From Scenedesmus sp. ARA3 (taxonomy: Eukaryota; Chlorophyta; Chlorophyceae; Sphaeropleales; Scenedesmaceae): a stretch of DNA of 53,199 nt. Shown piece after piece: positions 23,889 to 36,200 of the stretch (position 1 is its first letter; every line of letters starts with the position of its first letter). The stretch spans positions 7,573 to 60,771 of the forward strand of contig RWJK01001213.1 of NCBI GenBank assembly GCA_004335835.1, in the 5' to 3' direction. The position numbers and the translations under genes are program-made. Below the pieces are notes generated by a model. The model saw nothing but the letters and a program-made list of their open reading frames with translations, made no database searches and had not been told where the DNA came from.

Positions 23889-26623
23889 TCAGTCGATGAT
23901 GCAGCTCATGATGTGCCTCTTGATCTCCTGGTGCCTCTCCAGCCCAGTGATCTCCTGTGTTGGCGGCAGAGCGTGTTGTGGGTTCAGTTGGCAGCGAGTC
24001 AGCAGTGAAAGCAGTGTTTGGAATGTTGTTGTTGTTTGTGGGTGGCCTGCTTCCAGGGGTTGATTGCGGGCCCCCGTTGTTTGGATTATTCTTGGGCAGT
24101 GCAAAGCTGGCGTATGAACCAAGCGGACTGCGATCGCTGTCAGACATGCCGCCCTCTGCTTGCTGCTTCAGCTGAACTGCGCGCTTTGCTTACGTACTGC
24201 AACAGCAAGCTGGTGTGCTTACGCGGCTTACCGGAGGGTGATGCATGTTCAGTTGAAAGTGTTGGAGCATGTTCAGTTGGAACTGTGGGGGCTGGTAGTA
24301 TCGGCGCACAGCAGCATTGTCAGGCTGCCAGTTGCATGCAAGGATTGTGACACCGCGGTGTGCCGTTGGATGGCACAGCCACACATCAGATCAGGGCGTG
24401 CTGAGTGTCACAGAGTTTGTGTTGCTGTTTACAAACACACAAGGTAACCTCCCTCCCGTCAAAGAGTGCCTCATGCACATGACTACAGTACATGTTCATG
24501 GCATCTGTTCAAGGCATGCGCAGGCCACACATTGACTATGGGCCCAAGCCTTGGCTCCAACATGCAAGCCAGCCACAGGGCCTGATGCATGCACAGCTGC
24601 AAGGCTCCCTGCAAGAGCAGTGCACTCACCAGTCTGTCGCCGTTCTTCAAAAATATGACACAGTCGCCCCACAAGCCGAACGCCCTCGGCGCAGTGCGCA
24701 CCTCTGCTATCTGACTGTACGCTACCTCAACCTGTCAGCGGCAGCAGCAGAGGCAGCAGCGCATTGTGTATTGCAACGCAGCATTTCAATCAAGCGTGGT
24801 CAGGATACTTACATGCCACATGCAAACTCTCTGTCAGCAGCTGTCTGCGCACGCGCTATACCATGTTGCAACCTGCCTTCTTCATGTAACATGACGTGAC
24901 GCCTCTGAGCAACAACAAGCAGCACAACACAGAAGGCAAGGTCGCACAGCAACAGCAGCAGGCAACGGCGACAACCAGCTCGCCTAGTAGTTGAAAGACC
25001 CATAAGTCAGCCACAATGAAGCTTTCACTAGACACAGCAGCTTCGCACAGCGCAGCTGCCAGGCTGGGCGCTGCATATGGCAGCAACCCTGAGACTAGCA
25101 GTGCTGTGCTGCTGGCCTGCTGGCACCAAGCAAGCTGCAACAATTGACTCACACATCCGGCACACACATAGCGTGGCATCATGGCCTAGTAGCTTCCCAC
25201 AAGCATTGATATTATGGTGCTCTGCTGTCACTGCCGCTGTGGGTCTGTACATGCCGGCATGCACACCGTCCCACACACGCACCGTCTTTGCAAACAGCGG
25301 GGAAGTGTTGATTATCGTCACACGCTTGTTGGTGAACCTGCAGGCGCAGCATGGCAACACGTAGCCAGCAACACACATAGAACAGCCTTGATAAGCAGCG
25401 TAGCTGTGGCATTTGTGGCACACCACGCACCTTTTGATGGGACAAGGCACTAGCATGAAGAACACTTGTGAAACACAGCAATGTGCGCCAATGACAGCAT
25501 CCGCAACCGCTGGTATGTCCCCTGAAAGTCGTCACTGGTGCCAAGGCGCCACTGTGCACCCTGATTAAGAAGCGCCACGCAGTGCACACATGGCAAGGCA
25601 TGCGCACACACAGCGTGCTTCAGCTGGCATTCACACGTTCGCAAGGCGGCACACAGCCTGACAGCTTGGTTGCTGACAGCTGCTGACCTGTACTTGATCC
25701 ACAGGCGCTTGCCGACAATGGCAATGGTGATGGGGATGTACACCAGAGTGGCTGCCAGAATCAAGCTCAGAACGAGCTCTGCATTGCTGCCGCTGCCCTC
25801 ATAGAACAACTCCTGACGCACGCAGCAGCGGCAGCAGCAGCAGCAGTGCACAGGTGCTGACACGTTGAGGCTGTGTAGCCGCTACAGCTTGCGGTTGTGC
25901 ATTGCAGCGTCTGCCGGGCACATTCACGCAACATCAATGATGCCAGCAAAAAAGCTAGCGCTGTGCACATCTTGGCAATTTGGCCTGTACAGCTGTTGCT
26001 CAAGCACTTAAAAAGCTGTCAAAGTGCTGCTGCTAACTCCTAGCAACGGAGATTGCCAGCCGACTGCGTTTCACTGCGGCTGTTGCTGCTGCTCAGGCTG
26101 CCGTCCACCAATGCTGGCTAGCGCTGTGCCGCTGCTGGTGATGTTGCTGCGTTTCACCAACGCTGAGCAACTGCCGCTCACCTCTGGGATGCTGTCGTTC
26201 ACTGCTGCTGGGCCTCTGCTGGTGCGTGCTGGCGCTGCTGCAGGGACGCTGTCAGCACCCGTTGTAGAGGTGCTAGAGTCTGCAGCAGCAATGCACACAC
26301 CGCACATCTTGTGGCTTGACAAGCCCGGAGCAGCTGCGGGTACCCAGCAATATGCACAAGATTGGAAGAGCATATAGACTTGTGTACAAGCTTGATGTGC
26401 AGGCAGCACAGCTTGCAGGGGTGCTACTATGTATGCAGGCAACTGACAGCCAGGCATCCTGTGGGGAAGACAGCTCAGGCTCACCGCTGCTGTCTGCTTT
26501 GACAAGCCCAGCCTGCCGCCTGCTGCGTGCTGGCAACACGCAAAATGGCGCAGGACGCAAATTTGGCTGCAATGTGCGTTGTTGCACTGTGCAGGATGCA
26601 CTACGGGCTCTGCAGCTGAGCAT
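23889..26623 (-). CDS. Organelle-targeted membrane protein with bacterial-type PH domain (6 exons)
   Basis: Minus-strand exons in order: 26623-26485, 26279-26182, 25812-25688, 25337-25283, 24731-24630 and 23954-23889; 585 bases, 194 residues. The N-terminus is rich in Arg, Ser and Ala without acids (MLSCRARSASCTVQQRTLQP), fitting a plastid or mitochondrial transit peptide. An acidic and Ser/Thr linker follows to about residue 79. Residues about 88-112 form a membrane helix (LVLSLILAATLVYIPITIAI). The rest reads WIKYRFTNKRVTIINTSP, VEVAYSQIAEVRTAPRAFG, WGDCVIFLKNGDRLEITGLE and HQEIKRHIM, the beta-strand pattern of the bPH (DUF304-like) domain found in cyanobacterial and plant plastid proteins. 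The exact role is unknown to me. It is head-to-head with Sec15, 607 bases apart. The exon chain is secure because every phase agrees. Confidence 0.85.
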
Positions 26624-27230
26624 GATGGTGTATTGGCAGCACTACAAAGGGATCAGCAGCAGCAGCAAACATGAACTGACATAAAACGGATGAAATCAAA
26701 CAGACAGCAATGCACGATCGCACTTCTCCATTGCCCGAGGCTGCAAGAGTCGCGTCGCAAATCGCAGGGTTTGGTTGTCCCAGAGTCGTGAGCTACGCGG
26801 GCTGCCACGGCCATGATATAGGGGAAAAAAACATCCGCAACATGCCATTGACAATCTCTTGGTAGAGTGGTATGAGTAAAATGTTTGCTGTCCAATTTTG
26901 AACTTGCAGCAACTGTGGCAAGTTGTGTCTGTCGTGAAGAACGCCGAACACACAATGATCACCTGAGCTTTTGGTTTACACCATTAAATCCCACACCTGA
27001 CCAGACAGCTGCAGAGCATCATAGCAAGTGCCATCAGCAAGTGCCATTTGCAGCTTGCTGCAACACAGCAGTTCAGTTGCGACGTTGATCAGTCCCTGTG
27101 GAGCATCCAGCTGCCATGTAGCACTGAAATGCTGCCCGGACAGCATTTTAATTGCGAGGAGGGGTCTCAGCAGCGCAAGCTTGGGGCATCAACCCAGCCT
27201 TAACCAGCAAGCAACTGCTGCAGCAGCATC
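26624..27230. promoter_or_regulatory. Shared 5' region of the PH-domain gene and Sec15
   Basis: A 607-base head-to-head interval that must hold both start regions. It is less CAG-rich than its surroundings, with a GGGGAAAAAAACA stretch near 26820. No TATA box or known motif is convincing. The call rests on gene orientation only. Confidence 0.4.
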
Positions 27231-30200
27231 ATGGCGCTGTACCTAAAGCAGGAGGCAGGAGGCGAGGAGGGGAACATCCGCGGCCTCGTGGAGAACTGTG
27301 CACACAATGACGACATCACGCCACTTGTTCGGCTGCTGTTTGAGGCTCAGTCGTTGGCAGACTCGCCATCCATCATAGCAGGTGCGTGCATGTGTCATAA
27401 AACAGCCCTGGCTGTGCTAGCAGCTGCAGCAGCGGCTGCATGACGTGTAGGGATGGATTGTCAGAGCTGCAGGAGCGTACACATACACCTGCTGTGGCAG
27501 CATCAGCTGGCTGCGGATGGGCTTTGCGCAAAGCACGAAGCATCCTTGCCCCGCTGCAGGCAGATGGTGTTCCTGCAGGTTGAGTGCACACACAAAAGCC
27601 AGGCTCGGCTGCTGGCTTGATCATATGGTGCTGCGGCACCTGCCAACAGCACAGTTCCTGCAAGTTAGCAAGCGCCGCTGCCTGCGGTGCATGAGCAGTG
27701 GTGTTTTCCTGCAGGAGCGCAGACGAGCTGCCTGGGCATGTATGATCAACGCCTGTCCATGTCGTTGCTGTGCATGTGTGCATGATACACACCGCATGAA
27801 ACATTGGCAGCAAACGAATAGCGTCGTGCTATTCAATGCCGTTAATGTGAAACAACATGCTGTGCATCTTGCGCTGCTGCTGTGCAGCGGATGGTCAACA
27901 GATGGTGAGCATCATCTGCAGTGCGCTGCGGGCAGTGGCAGCAGACCAGGGAGCAGCCATCGACGACGTGTGCCACTCCAACGCAACAGCTATTGCACAG
28001 ACAGTGGCAGAACTTGAGCACATGCAGTCAACCGTGGAAGACGTGAAAGCGTCGCTGATGGGTGCCAACCAGACCATGCAGGTGAGGGAGGCTGGGTGCG
28101 GCTGCCCTGCAAGGTCACAGTTGGTGTTCGGCTGATGGCAGGTGTGGGAAGCACTGTGCACGCTTGCAGGAGGCATGTGGGTGTGGTTAGGAGGGGGAGG
28201 GGGAGGGAGGGGGAAGGTGCAGTGCATGACATGGTGCAGGGCGGTGGTGCGAATGAGGCCTGGCATCAGCAAGGTTGCGAGCTGTCATGCAGCAGCAATT
28301 GTGCAGGTTCAGGTGCTTCATCACGAAGGCATGTAGCAGACACGCCGGGCGTATGCCCCGGACGACATGCGGCTATCGCGTATAGTGCTGGGCTGTCGTC
28401 GGTGTGTATCCCGTGTGAATCTGCAGCTACTGCCACCTCTCAATCACATACACCATGCGCACGATTGGCATGCTCCTGTGCCCCTGCCCTGCCATTGCCC
28501 ACTCCTGCTGCTGCCGCTGCTGCTGCTTTCATCTACGTACCTTCCGCGCAGCAAGTCGGGTCCAACCTTGTGACCAACGTACAGAACGTGAACCGGCTCG
28601 CAGAGGTGCAGGACAACCTGCAGCAGGCTGCCGCTGCTGTGCGTGCAGCGCAGGGTGTGCTCGAGCAGTGCATGGCTGCTGGGCAGCTGATCAATGAGCA
28701 CCAGCTGTACCCGGCGCTGTGCATGCTGGACAAGATCCGGCGCAAACACCTGGGTGAGCTGCGCGGCTGCATGGTGCAGATACGCATGTCAGGCAGTGGC
28801 TCTGCCCATGTTGCGTGGCTGGAGATGTTCTGCAGACAGTGGGTTGACCAAGCTCTTTGCAGCGGTCTAGCAAGTAGTTGGGTGGTGGGAGCAGCGTGGG
28901 TGGTGGGCTAGACATGCAATGCACATCTGCATGTGGTCAGCTTTGGAGCATGCAGAGCAGCAGGGTGTTCAGGGGCAGCATGCTGCACAGCAGATGCCTG
29001 GGGTGTTGACTTGTGCATGCCTGTTGTTGTGCTTCGGCATATGCTTCGCGCGTTGCGTGCTGCGTGACTGGAGTTCCAACACCACAGGGACATGCACTCT
29101 CGTTGCGCTCTCATTACTGACTGTCTCTCTGCTGTACGCGTGCATCAAGTAAATAGTAACGTCAAGCATGCTCTTTCATTTGCTGCTGCCTTTGCCTTCT
29201 TCTGTCCTGATTTTCGTTTATGCAGCGTCCCTCCTCAGCATGCTGTCAAACAAGGGGGCGCCCCTCATACCTAGCCGCCGCATCAGCAGCAGCAGTAGCA
29301 GCCGACACCACGTATCTGCTGCGCAGCAACAGCAGCAGCTGCAGGCGCAGCGTGCAGCGGCGGCTGCATCTGCTGCTGCTGCCATCAAGCGGCTGAGTGG
29401 GCGGGACCTGGAGCATCTGCAGCAGCTGCATGCCTTTTTCAGCGGCCTGGTTGATGACATGGCTGCAGCTGTGCAGCGGCTGGCGCTGCAAGGTTTCAAC
29501 CAGTGGCTGGTGAGGCAAACAGGCAGGATGGTGGTACCTTTAAGGTGCCTCCAGCACGCGTTCAGCTGGGGTGTAGCAAGAGCTCCGCTGCCTGTGTTGG
29601 TGCCAAAGCAAGCAAGCAAGCAAGCAGGCAAAGTCAAATAGATGTCTCTGTCTGCTGTCTCAACAGCATCGCTTCATTCATGCTCGTCGCACTGCCTTGG
29701 ATTGCATCCCCTAAGCAGCTGCAAGTGCGCAAGCACAAAGTAGTCTACATTCATTGTGAACGACTGCTGCAATCTCACTAACGAAGCATCTAAGTCTGCA
29801 ACAATGCACTGCCTTACAACTTGCACGCTGCAACCCTGCTGCAAAACTACACCCCAGGTGTCCATGCGCGCGTGTGCGCGTGACGTGGGGCTGCTGGCCA
29901 TCCAGGCAGCGCTTGTGGAGCGCTGCAGGGAGGAGGACTTGGGCGCTGAGCGCAAGGCACTGCTGGCGGCACTGGCTGCGCCAGGTGGCCGCAGCGTGCG
30001 CGACATTGCTGCAGGTGATGCATGCTGCTTGGATGCAATGCTGGGTGCTGCTGGTGGGAACAGTAGTAGGTCTGCAGCAGCGGCTTGCTGCCTGGGTGTT
30101 TGCCAGTTGCATTGGCCAGCCAGGAAGGGTCCCAGCCTCTAACTTTGCAGCAAGCCTAGTTCGTGCACAGATGCACTGCAGCTTCTGTTGACAAGCTGCT

Positions 30201-33200
30201 ACCATGAGACTGCTGTTGGTGTATCACTAGTTGTCAAAATGCTGTCACCTGCATTCGCTGCCTGCTGCCACATGCAGAGCTAGCCAAGTCGCCCTTCCGC
30301 CAAGACCTGCTGAAAGAGGCCAGCCCTGATGCAGACAAGCAGCAGCAGGCGGTGCAGCAAGACAATAACAACAACGGCGGCAACAGCAGCAGTGCCGCAG
30401 GCTTCAGCAGTGTGACGGGCAGCGGCAGCGGCAGCTTTACATCTGCTGATGCTTCCAGCCTCCGGGAGCTGCTCAAGTGAGAGCTGCGGCGGCTAGCGAA
30501 GAAACAGCTGCTGCACTGCATTTGGCGCATGTCTGGCAGAACTAGTGGGGATAGATAGACACTGCTTGTGTGCGCATCCCGGCGGCGAACAAGTTTATTT
30601 GTGCATACTTTACAAGCACGTATGTGAAGGGAAGAGCTGACACAACCTTGCTGGGGTTCACACAAGTGGCGGTCAAAGCGCATTCGACCACGCGGGAATG
30701 CTCCTGCTGCTGCTGCTGCTGTGCAGGCGGCCTAGCCGCAAGTGGGTGCCTGCAGCAGCCCCGCTGGCTGAGGTGTCATCGCTGCCGAGGCAGCTGCCCG
30801 ACCTGGAGGAGCTCTTCCCTGGGGAGCCCCAGCGGGCGATACATGCACTGGTGCAGCAGCAGAAGCAGCGGCGCAGCAGCAGCGTTGCAGTGTCAGGTGT
30901 GCGGCCAGCTGGCAAGACGTGCTGAGGGTGTTAGTTGCGTGCCGCTTGTGCTGTTTGTTGTTGCTGCTGGCAACAGGAGATGCCATAGCTGCATTGTTGT
31001 GTTGATTACTCAGGGAGCTCCTAGAAACATGTTCACGTCCGCCCAAGCTGTTGACCTTCAACAGCAAAACACAATCAAAAAACCTGCATGCTGCCTGCAC
31101 GCCCACCCCCCCCTGGCCAATCGTTATTTCCCCTGCAGGCCGCTCCAGCCCTCAGCGGCAGCAGCAGCAGCAGGAGCCGCCGCAGCGTCGGCCCATCTAC
31201 AGCCTGCTGGACGTGGACATGGCTGGCTGCCATGCTGCTGTGCACGTGGCCAAGAGCCTCGGCTGCCTGGACGCATTCAGGCAGCACTACCTGGACCAGC
31301 GCCGGCTGCAGGTGTCGGCAGACCTGCAGCCGCCGCAGGACTTTTTGGAGTCGCACAGGGCCTACCTGGCGCAGGTTGGTGCGGCAAATGCAGGGTGTCT
31401 GTGGCAGTCGAAATCAGTTGGCGAAGCTGGGTGCAGGCTGTGTGCAATGCTAGAGTGGCCCGGAAGTTGTCCGATCGTGCCAAGTCCCTGCTCAGCTGCC
31501 GCCGTGCCAGCTCTGTGAGCTGCCTGTGACCGGAGATGTAGTGCTGACTGTTTTGAGCGCACAGCTGGGTCAGCGCTGACTGTACGCGTGCTGACAAGTG
31601 CCGGCTCCGCGCAACGGTAAGCGCACTGTGCAGGTGGCTGGCTTCTTCGTCATCGAGTCGTACGTGCAGCGCGTCACTGACGGCCTGGTGGGCCTGCAGA
31701 GGGTGCCGCGCTGTGTGTGCTGTCTTTATGAGCTGCCAATGAAGCGGCGCTGCGCAAAGCCTCTGTATATGAGCAGGTGGCTGGCTGCTCACCCCGTGCC
31801 ACTTATGTGCATGCTGCCTATATGGGGAACCATCACCAATCAACAACCGTTTGCTCTGCACAACCGGCGTGCAGGTGGCTGGCTTCTTTGTCATCGAGTC
31901 ATACGTGCAGCGCGTCACTGACGGCCTGGTCGGCCCTGCCGAGGGTGCTGCACTGTGGGCTGGCGCGCAGCGCTCCCTCAAGGCCACGCTGGAGGCTGCC
32001 TTTGATCAGCTGGGCACTGCCAGCCTCATGCTGATGGTGAAGGACTTTGTGCTGCTGGTGTGCGTGGCGCTGGAGCGAGCTGGCTACCAGGTGCGTGGCT
32101 GAGGGGGCTGCTACGAGGCAAGGTATTGCTGCATGGCTGGTGCGTGGCCCACTCGGTGGAGTGCATGGACTGTATGCTCTACGCTGGAGTTGCGCGCGGA
32201 CCTGCAGTGCTGCAGCGCACGGCGCCGTGCTTCGCAGCGCAGCCAGCATTGCAAGGAGCTCACCTGCTGTCGCTGCTCACCCTTCCGTCCCCATCCCTAA
32301 TCCCTGTTCTGCTGCTGCCGCTGGCATATGCATGCTACCTTTTTTATATGTACTGTATTCAGGTCGCACCGGTCATCGAGCTGCTGCAGGCCACGCAGGC
32401 ACGCTACCATGAGCTGCTGTCAGCGCAGCTGCAGGGCCAGGTGGCTGCTGTGGTTGAGGCAGATGTGCTGAGTGAGCTGGAGATACGCAGTGAGGCGCAG
32501 CATGCGGCCACAGTGGCGGAGTATGGCCTGCCTTGGCAGCTGGAGGGCGCAGGTGGGTGCGGCTGAGGCTGGGGTCCTGCAGCAGCTGCATGCTTGTGGT
32601 CTGCCAAGCTACAGCGCAGTGCAAGGCGCATGGAGAAGCTGTGCGGTCGCGTGAACCGTGCTGCTTCAACGACTGTAACTATCGAAGCACTGCAGGCTAG
32701 AGATTCTGTGTTGCATTCTGCTACGTTACTGCGCAACACAAACGTCTCCCCATACATCTTGCAGCTGCGTGAAGCACCTCCCTCCCCTTCTTAGCTTTCC
32801 CAACACACCGCCTCACCGTGCGGATGACCCTCCAGCACATCCCCTCACCTGACTACGCTTGCTCTTTCACTGTTCCCGCAAGCTTCACCCACTGCCACTC
32901 CTCCTTTGCACTGCCGCCCCCCAGGCACGGGCCGCCGCGTGCAGCTGAGCGCCAGCGGCGTGCCGCCACTGCCGTACGTTGCGCCCTTCACCTGCTGCGT
33001 GCCGGAGGTGCTGAGCCTGGTGCGGCGCTATGTCATTGACAGCCTGGCCTACCTGAGGGGGCTGCACAGCCCCCAGGAGCTGCTGCCTGCGGTGCTGCAC
33101 CAGCGGGACAGGATGCTGGGCAAGGTGAGGCGGGTGATGCTGGGTGGATTGTTTCAGGCTGGTTAGGGGTGTAAGCATAAGAATGCTTGTTACATCAGGC

Positions 33201-36200
33201 TGGTTTTGTGTTACAAGGGTGCTGCCTGCAGTGCTGCACCAGCGGGACCGTATGTTGGGCAAGGTGGGGGCAGAGGGTTTGTTTTGGGCGGTGGTGACGT
33301 TGCAATGTGGGTGTTGCTGCAGTAAAGGCATCTCACGTGCGTGTTTCCCGCAAGTGCGTGCCACAAACAAAACGCCACCACAACATGACATCCTTCAGGC
33401 AAGTTATGTTTTGCACAAGTGCGTGAAGGTGGGGGCTTACGCATGCTGTGCACAACTGCTGCTGTACACCTGCAGGTGCTTGTGGAGGTGTTGTCGCTCA
33501 AGGCGAGCTCCGTGGCGAGTGAGGAGATGCTGCTTGATTGCATGAAGGTGCCGGCTAACGCATGCTGTGCACAACTGCTGTACATCTCTGCCGCGGTACA
33601 CCTGCAGGTGCTTGTGGAGGTGTTGTCGCTCAAGGCGCGCTCCGTGGCGAGTGAGGAGATGCTGCGTGAGTGCATGAAGGTGGCTGCCAATGCCTGGGCG
33701 CTCAGCGCGGCGCTGGACGGCCTCGATGATTGGACCATACAGCAGGCACGGCCTGAGTGGGCGGCACCTCAGGTGTGTGGGGTGGGCTGTTATAGCTGTA
33801 GATAGGCTTGAAGGGCTTGTGTTGTGGATGGTGCAGGCCACTTGGATGAAAAGCTGATGAGCCTGGCGAGTGAAGCAGTAGTGAAGGGGCATTGCCTGAG
33901 GAACCCAGAGGAAGCTTGCCTCATGTGTGCAAGCCTACATGGAGTGTTGCATAGTGGTAGTGGTTGTACTGTGGAGCTCCTGCGTGTGGTATGTGAACGC
34001 TGCGGATTTTGCCTGCGCTGCTGCTTGTCTCTGTGCTGCAGGTGGCAGCTCCTGCGCCAGACAGCAGCCAGGGCAGCAGCAGGGCTGGCCTGTCAGCTGC
34101 AGCAGCAGCGGCAGCCAAGCTGGCTCGCGCACGCAACCGCAAGGCGGCTGTTGCCAGCGGTGCACTCACCAACACTGTGCAGGCAGCACTAAGGGCGCTG
34201 CAGGTAGGTGCTGGCAGTTGCAGAATAGTGAGGCATGGTTTAGGGTTCTTCTTTCAGATGGGCTAGGGTGCATACTGGCCAGCACACCACTGTCTTCTTT
34301 GATGCAACAATAGACGTTGAACTATGACAACTGCAAGCATGGTGCACCTGTGAGGGGGCCTAACATGCTGAAAAGCCACATCAGCTGCAACTGGTGGCTC
34401 CTTCATGTCCTCCCCAAAGTGTATGACATCTCACAGCAGCAGCACCTGCAGTGGCTCACAGCAACGGCACACACGCGCAACACTGCCACGCAGGATGCCT
34501 AGGCCCACAACAGCATCTTCTGCAGCTGATGACAGCAGCTGCACACTTGCACTTTCACAAACACACACTGCACTCCTGCAGGACGCGTCTGAGCGTGATG
34601 TGCTGCGGAGCCTTACGGGGCGCATTGAGCAGCTGCTGGAGGGCAGCCGCAAGGGCGACTGGTGCCCGGGCGAGGCGCTGCCGGCCAGCCAGAGCGGCTG
34701 GGTTGATGCGCTGCTGTCATACCTGCAGGTGGGATGCAGTTGCATGAGCTGTAGTTGCGTCAAGGTGCTCTGGTTGCTCTTTGCTGTCTGTTTCGTGTTG
34801 GCAGCGGCTGGGTGGACGCACTGCTGTCCTACGCGCAGGTGAATGGTATGAGCTGCAGCTGCACATGTTGCTTATGCTGTGTCGTGCTTTGTTGTGGGAT
34901 GTGTTGGGCAGTGCGGCTGCGTGGGCGCGCTGACGTCATAACTCAAGTGAGCTGCAGAGGCACAACAAGGTGCAGCGGCGCTGGCTGCTCTTTGCAGCTA
35001 AACTAGATTTGACCTTGCGTTGGCAGTGGTGTGGGCGGTGGTGCGGCTTGCGCCCCCGGCTGGGAGCACTTTGGTTGGTGCATGTGCGCTGTGCTGAGGC
35101 AGGCACAGGCATGGTGCAGCATAGGCTTGGTGATGTTTAGTGCTCTTCTTAGCCACTTAGAACTAGTTTCTGACGGTCACTGCGTTCAAGAGGGACTGTG
35201 TAAGACAAATGAAATGCTGTGCAATGCACTGTGTCGCCTCCTCATTCCTCCTCCTGCAGGACCTTGTGTGCGCACAGGCCATCACGCCCTTTCGTCTTTT
35301 TCTTGCGTCCTTGCAGGACACGCTTGACGCCAGGGCTGAAACTGCTGCCGCGCTTCAGCGCGGTGTACCTCATACCTTTTTTGCACCCCATGATGTTACA
35401 CATGTGTATCACAGCAGTCAGGGTGAACAGCAAAGGCTGTCGCTGCAACAGCATGCAGTGCTCCACCACTTTGCCACCTCCCCCCCNNCCCCAGCAGCAG
35501 CAAGCACAAATCCTCCTCTCCCTGCCTCTCGCTGCTGCAGGAGACGTTTGATGCCGGGCTGAAGCTGCTGCCGCGCTTCAGCGTGGTGCACCTCATGCGC
35601 CTGGCGCTGCGCGCGACAGCCACTGCCGCCATGCGTGCGTTTGGGCCGGAGGGCGTCAAGGGCTTCAACCTGTATGCTGTGGAGAAACTGTCCATCAATG
35701 TGGCCACAATAGAGCGCTTCGCTGGCAGGTGGGTGGCTGCAACAGCAGCATGGGGCGGTGCGCCATGTGCTTCGTGGGTGGTGCTGTGGCGTTGCGTATG
35801 AGGGCATGTGTAGGTTCGCATGTGCGCAGCTACTTTGTGAGCTGTCTGCAGGAGCTGGATATGTGTGCTGTTCGAGACACAACACTGCTGTTTGCTGTCA
35901 AGCTATGTAAGCGGGGTTTCCTGCCGCATCAGTCGACCAGCGCCAGAATGCAATCGAAGCACACCGCCGCACACATGTGCCTGGCACCTGGCTGGCTGTG
36001 ATGCAGCACCCTGCTGCCGTTTCTGTCTCCGGTACATGAATGTGTTCTACAATGCTGATGCTGCTGCTGCTGCGGCTGCTGCAGGTGGGGTGTTGCCAGC
36101 CTGGCTGATGAGCTGGCGGAGCCCAACCAGCTGTGCCGGCTGCTGCTGTCAAGCAAGGTGCGCACAGCCCGGTGCAGGCGCCGTCAGCGGCGGATGCAGC

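Noticed and set aside
23503..24147. 214-codon minus-strand frame with Pro/Asn-rich start
   Set aside because: It crosses the acceptor and the last exon of the PH-domain gene in a different frame from that of the conserved sequence, so it is most likely a shadow with part of an intron.
26071..26601. 176-codon minus-strand frame rich in Cys and Gln
   Set aside because: Only 26182-26279 of it is used, as exon 2 of the PH-domain gene; the rest is intron in a chance frame.
28096..28911. 271-codon plus-strand frame in Sec15
   Set aside because: Only 28552-28753 belongs to the Sec15 protein; the rest is intron read through.
29605..29640. Short AAGC tandem repeat in a Sec15 intron
   Set aside because: Only about four units; no consequence can be argued.
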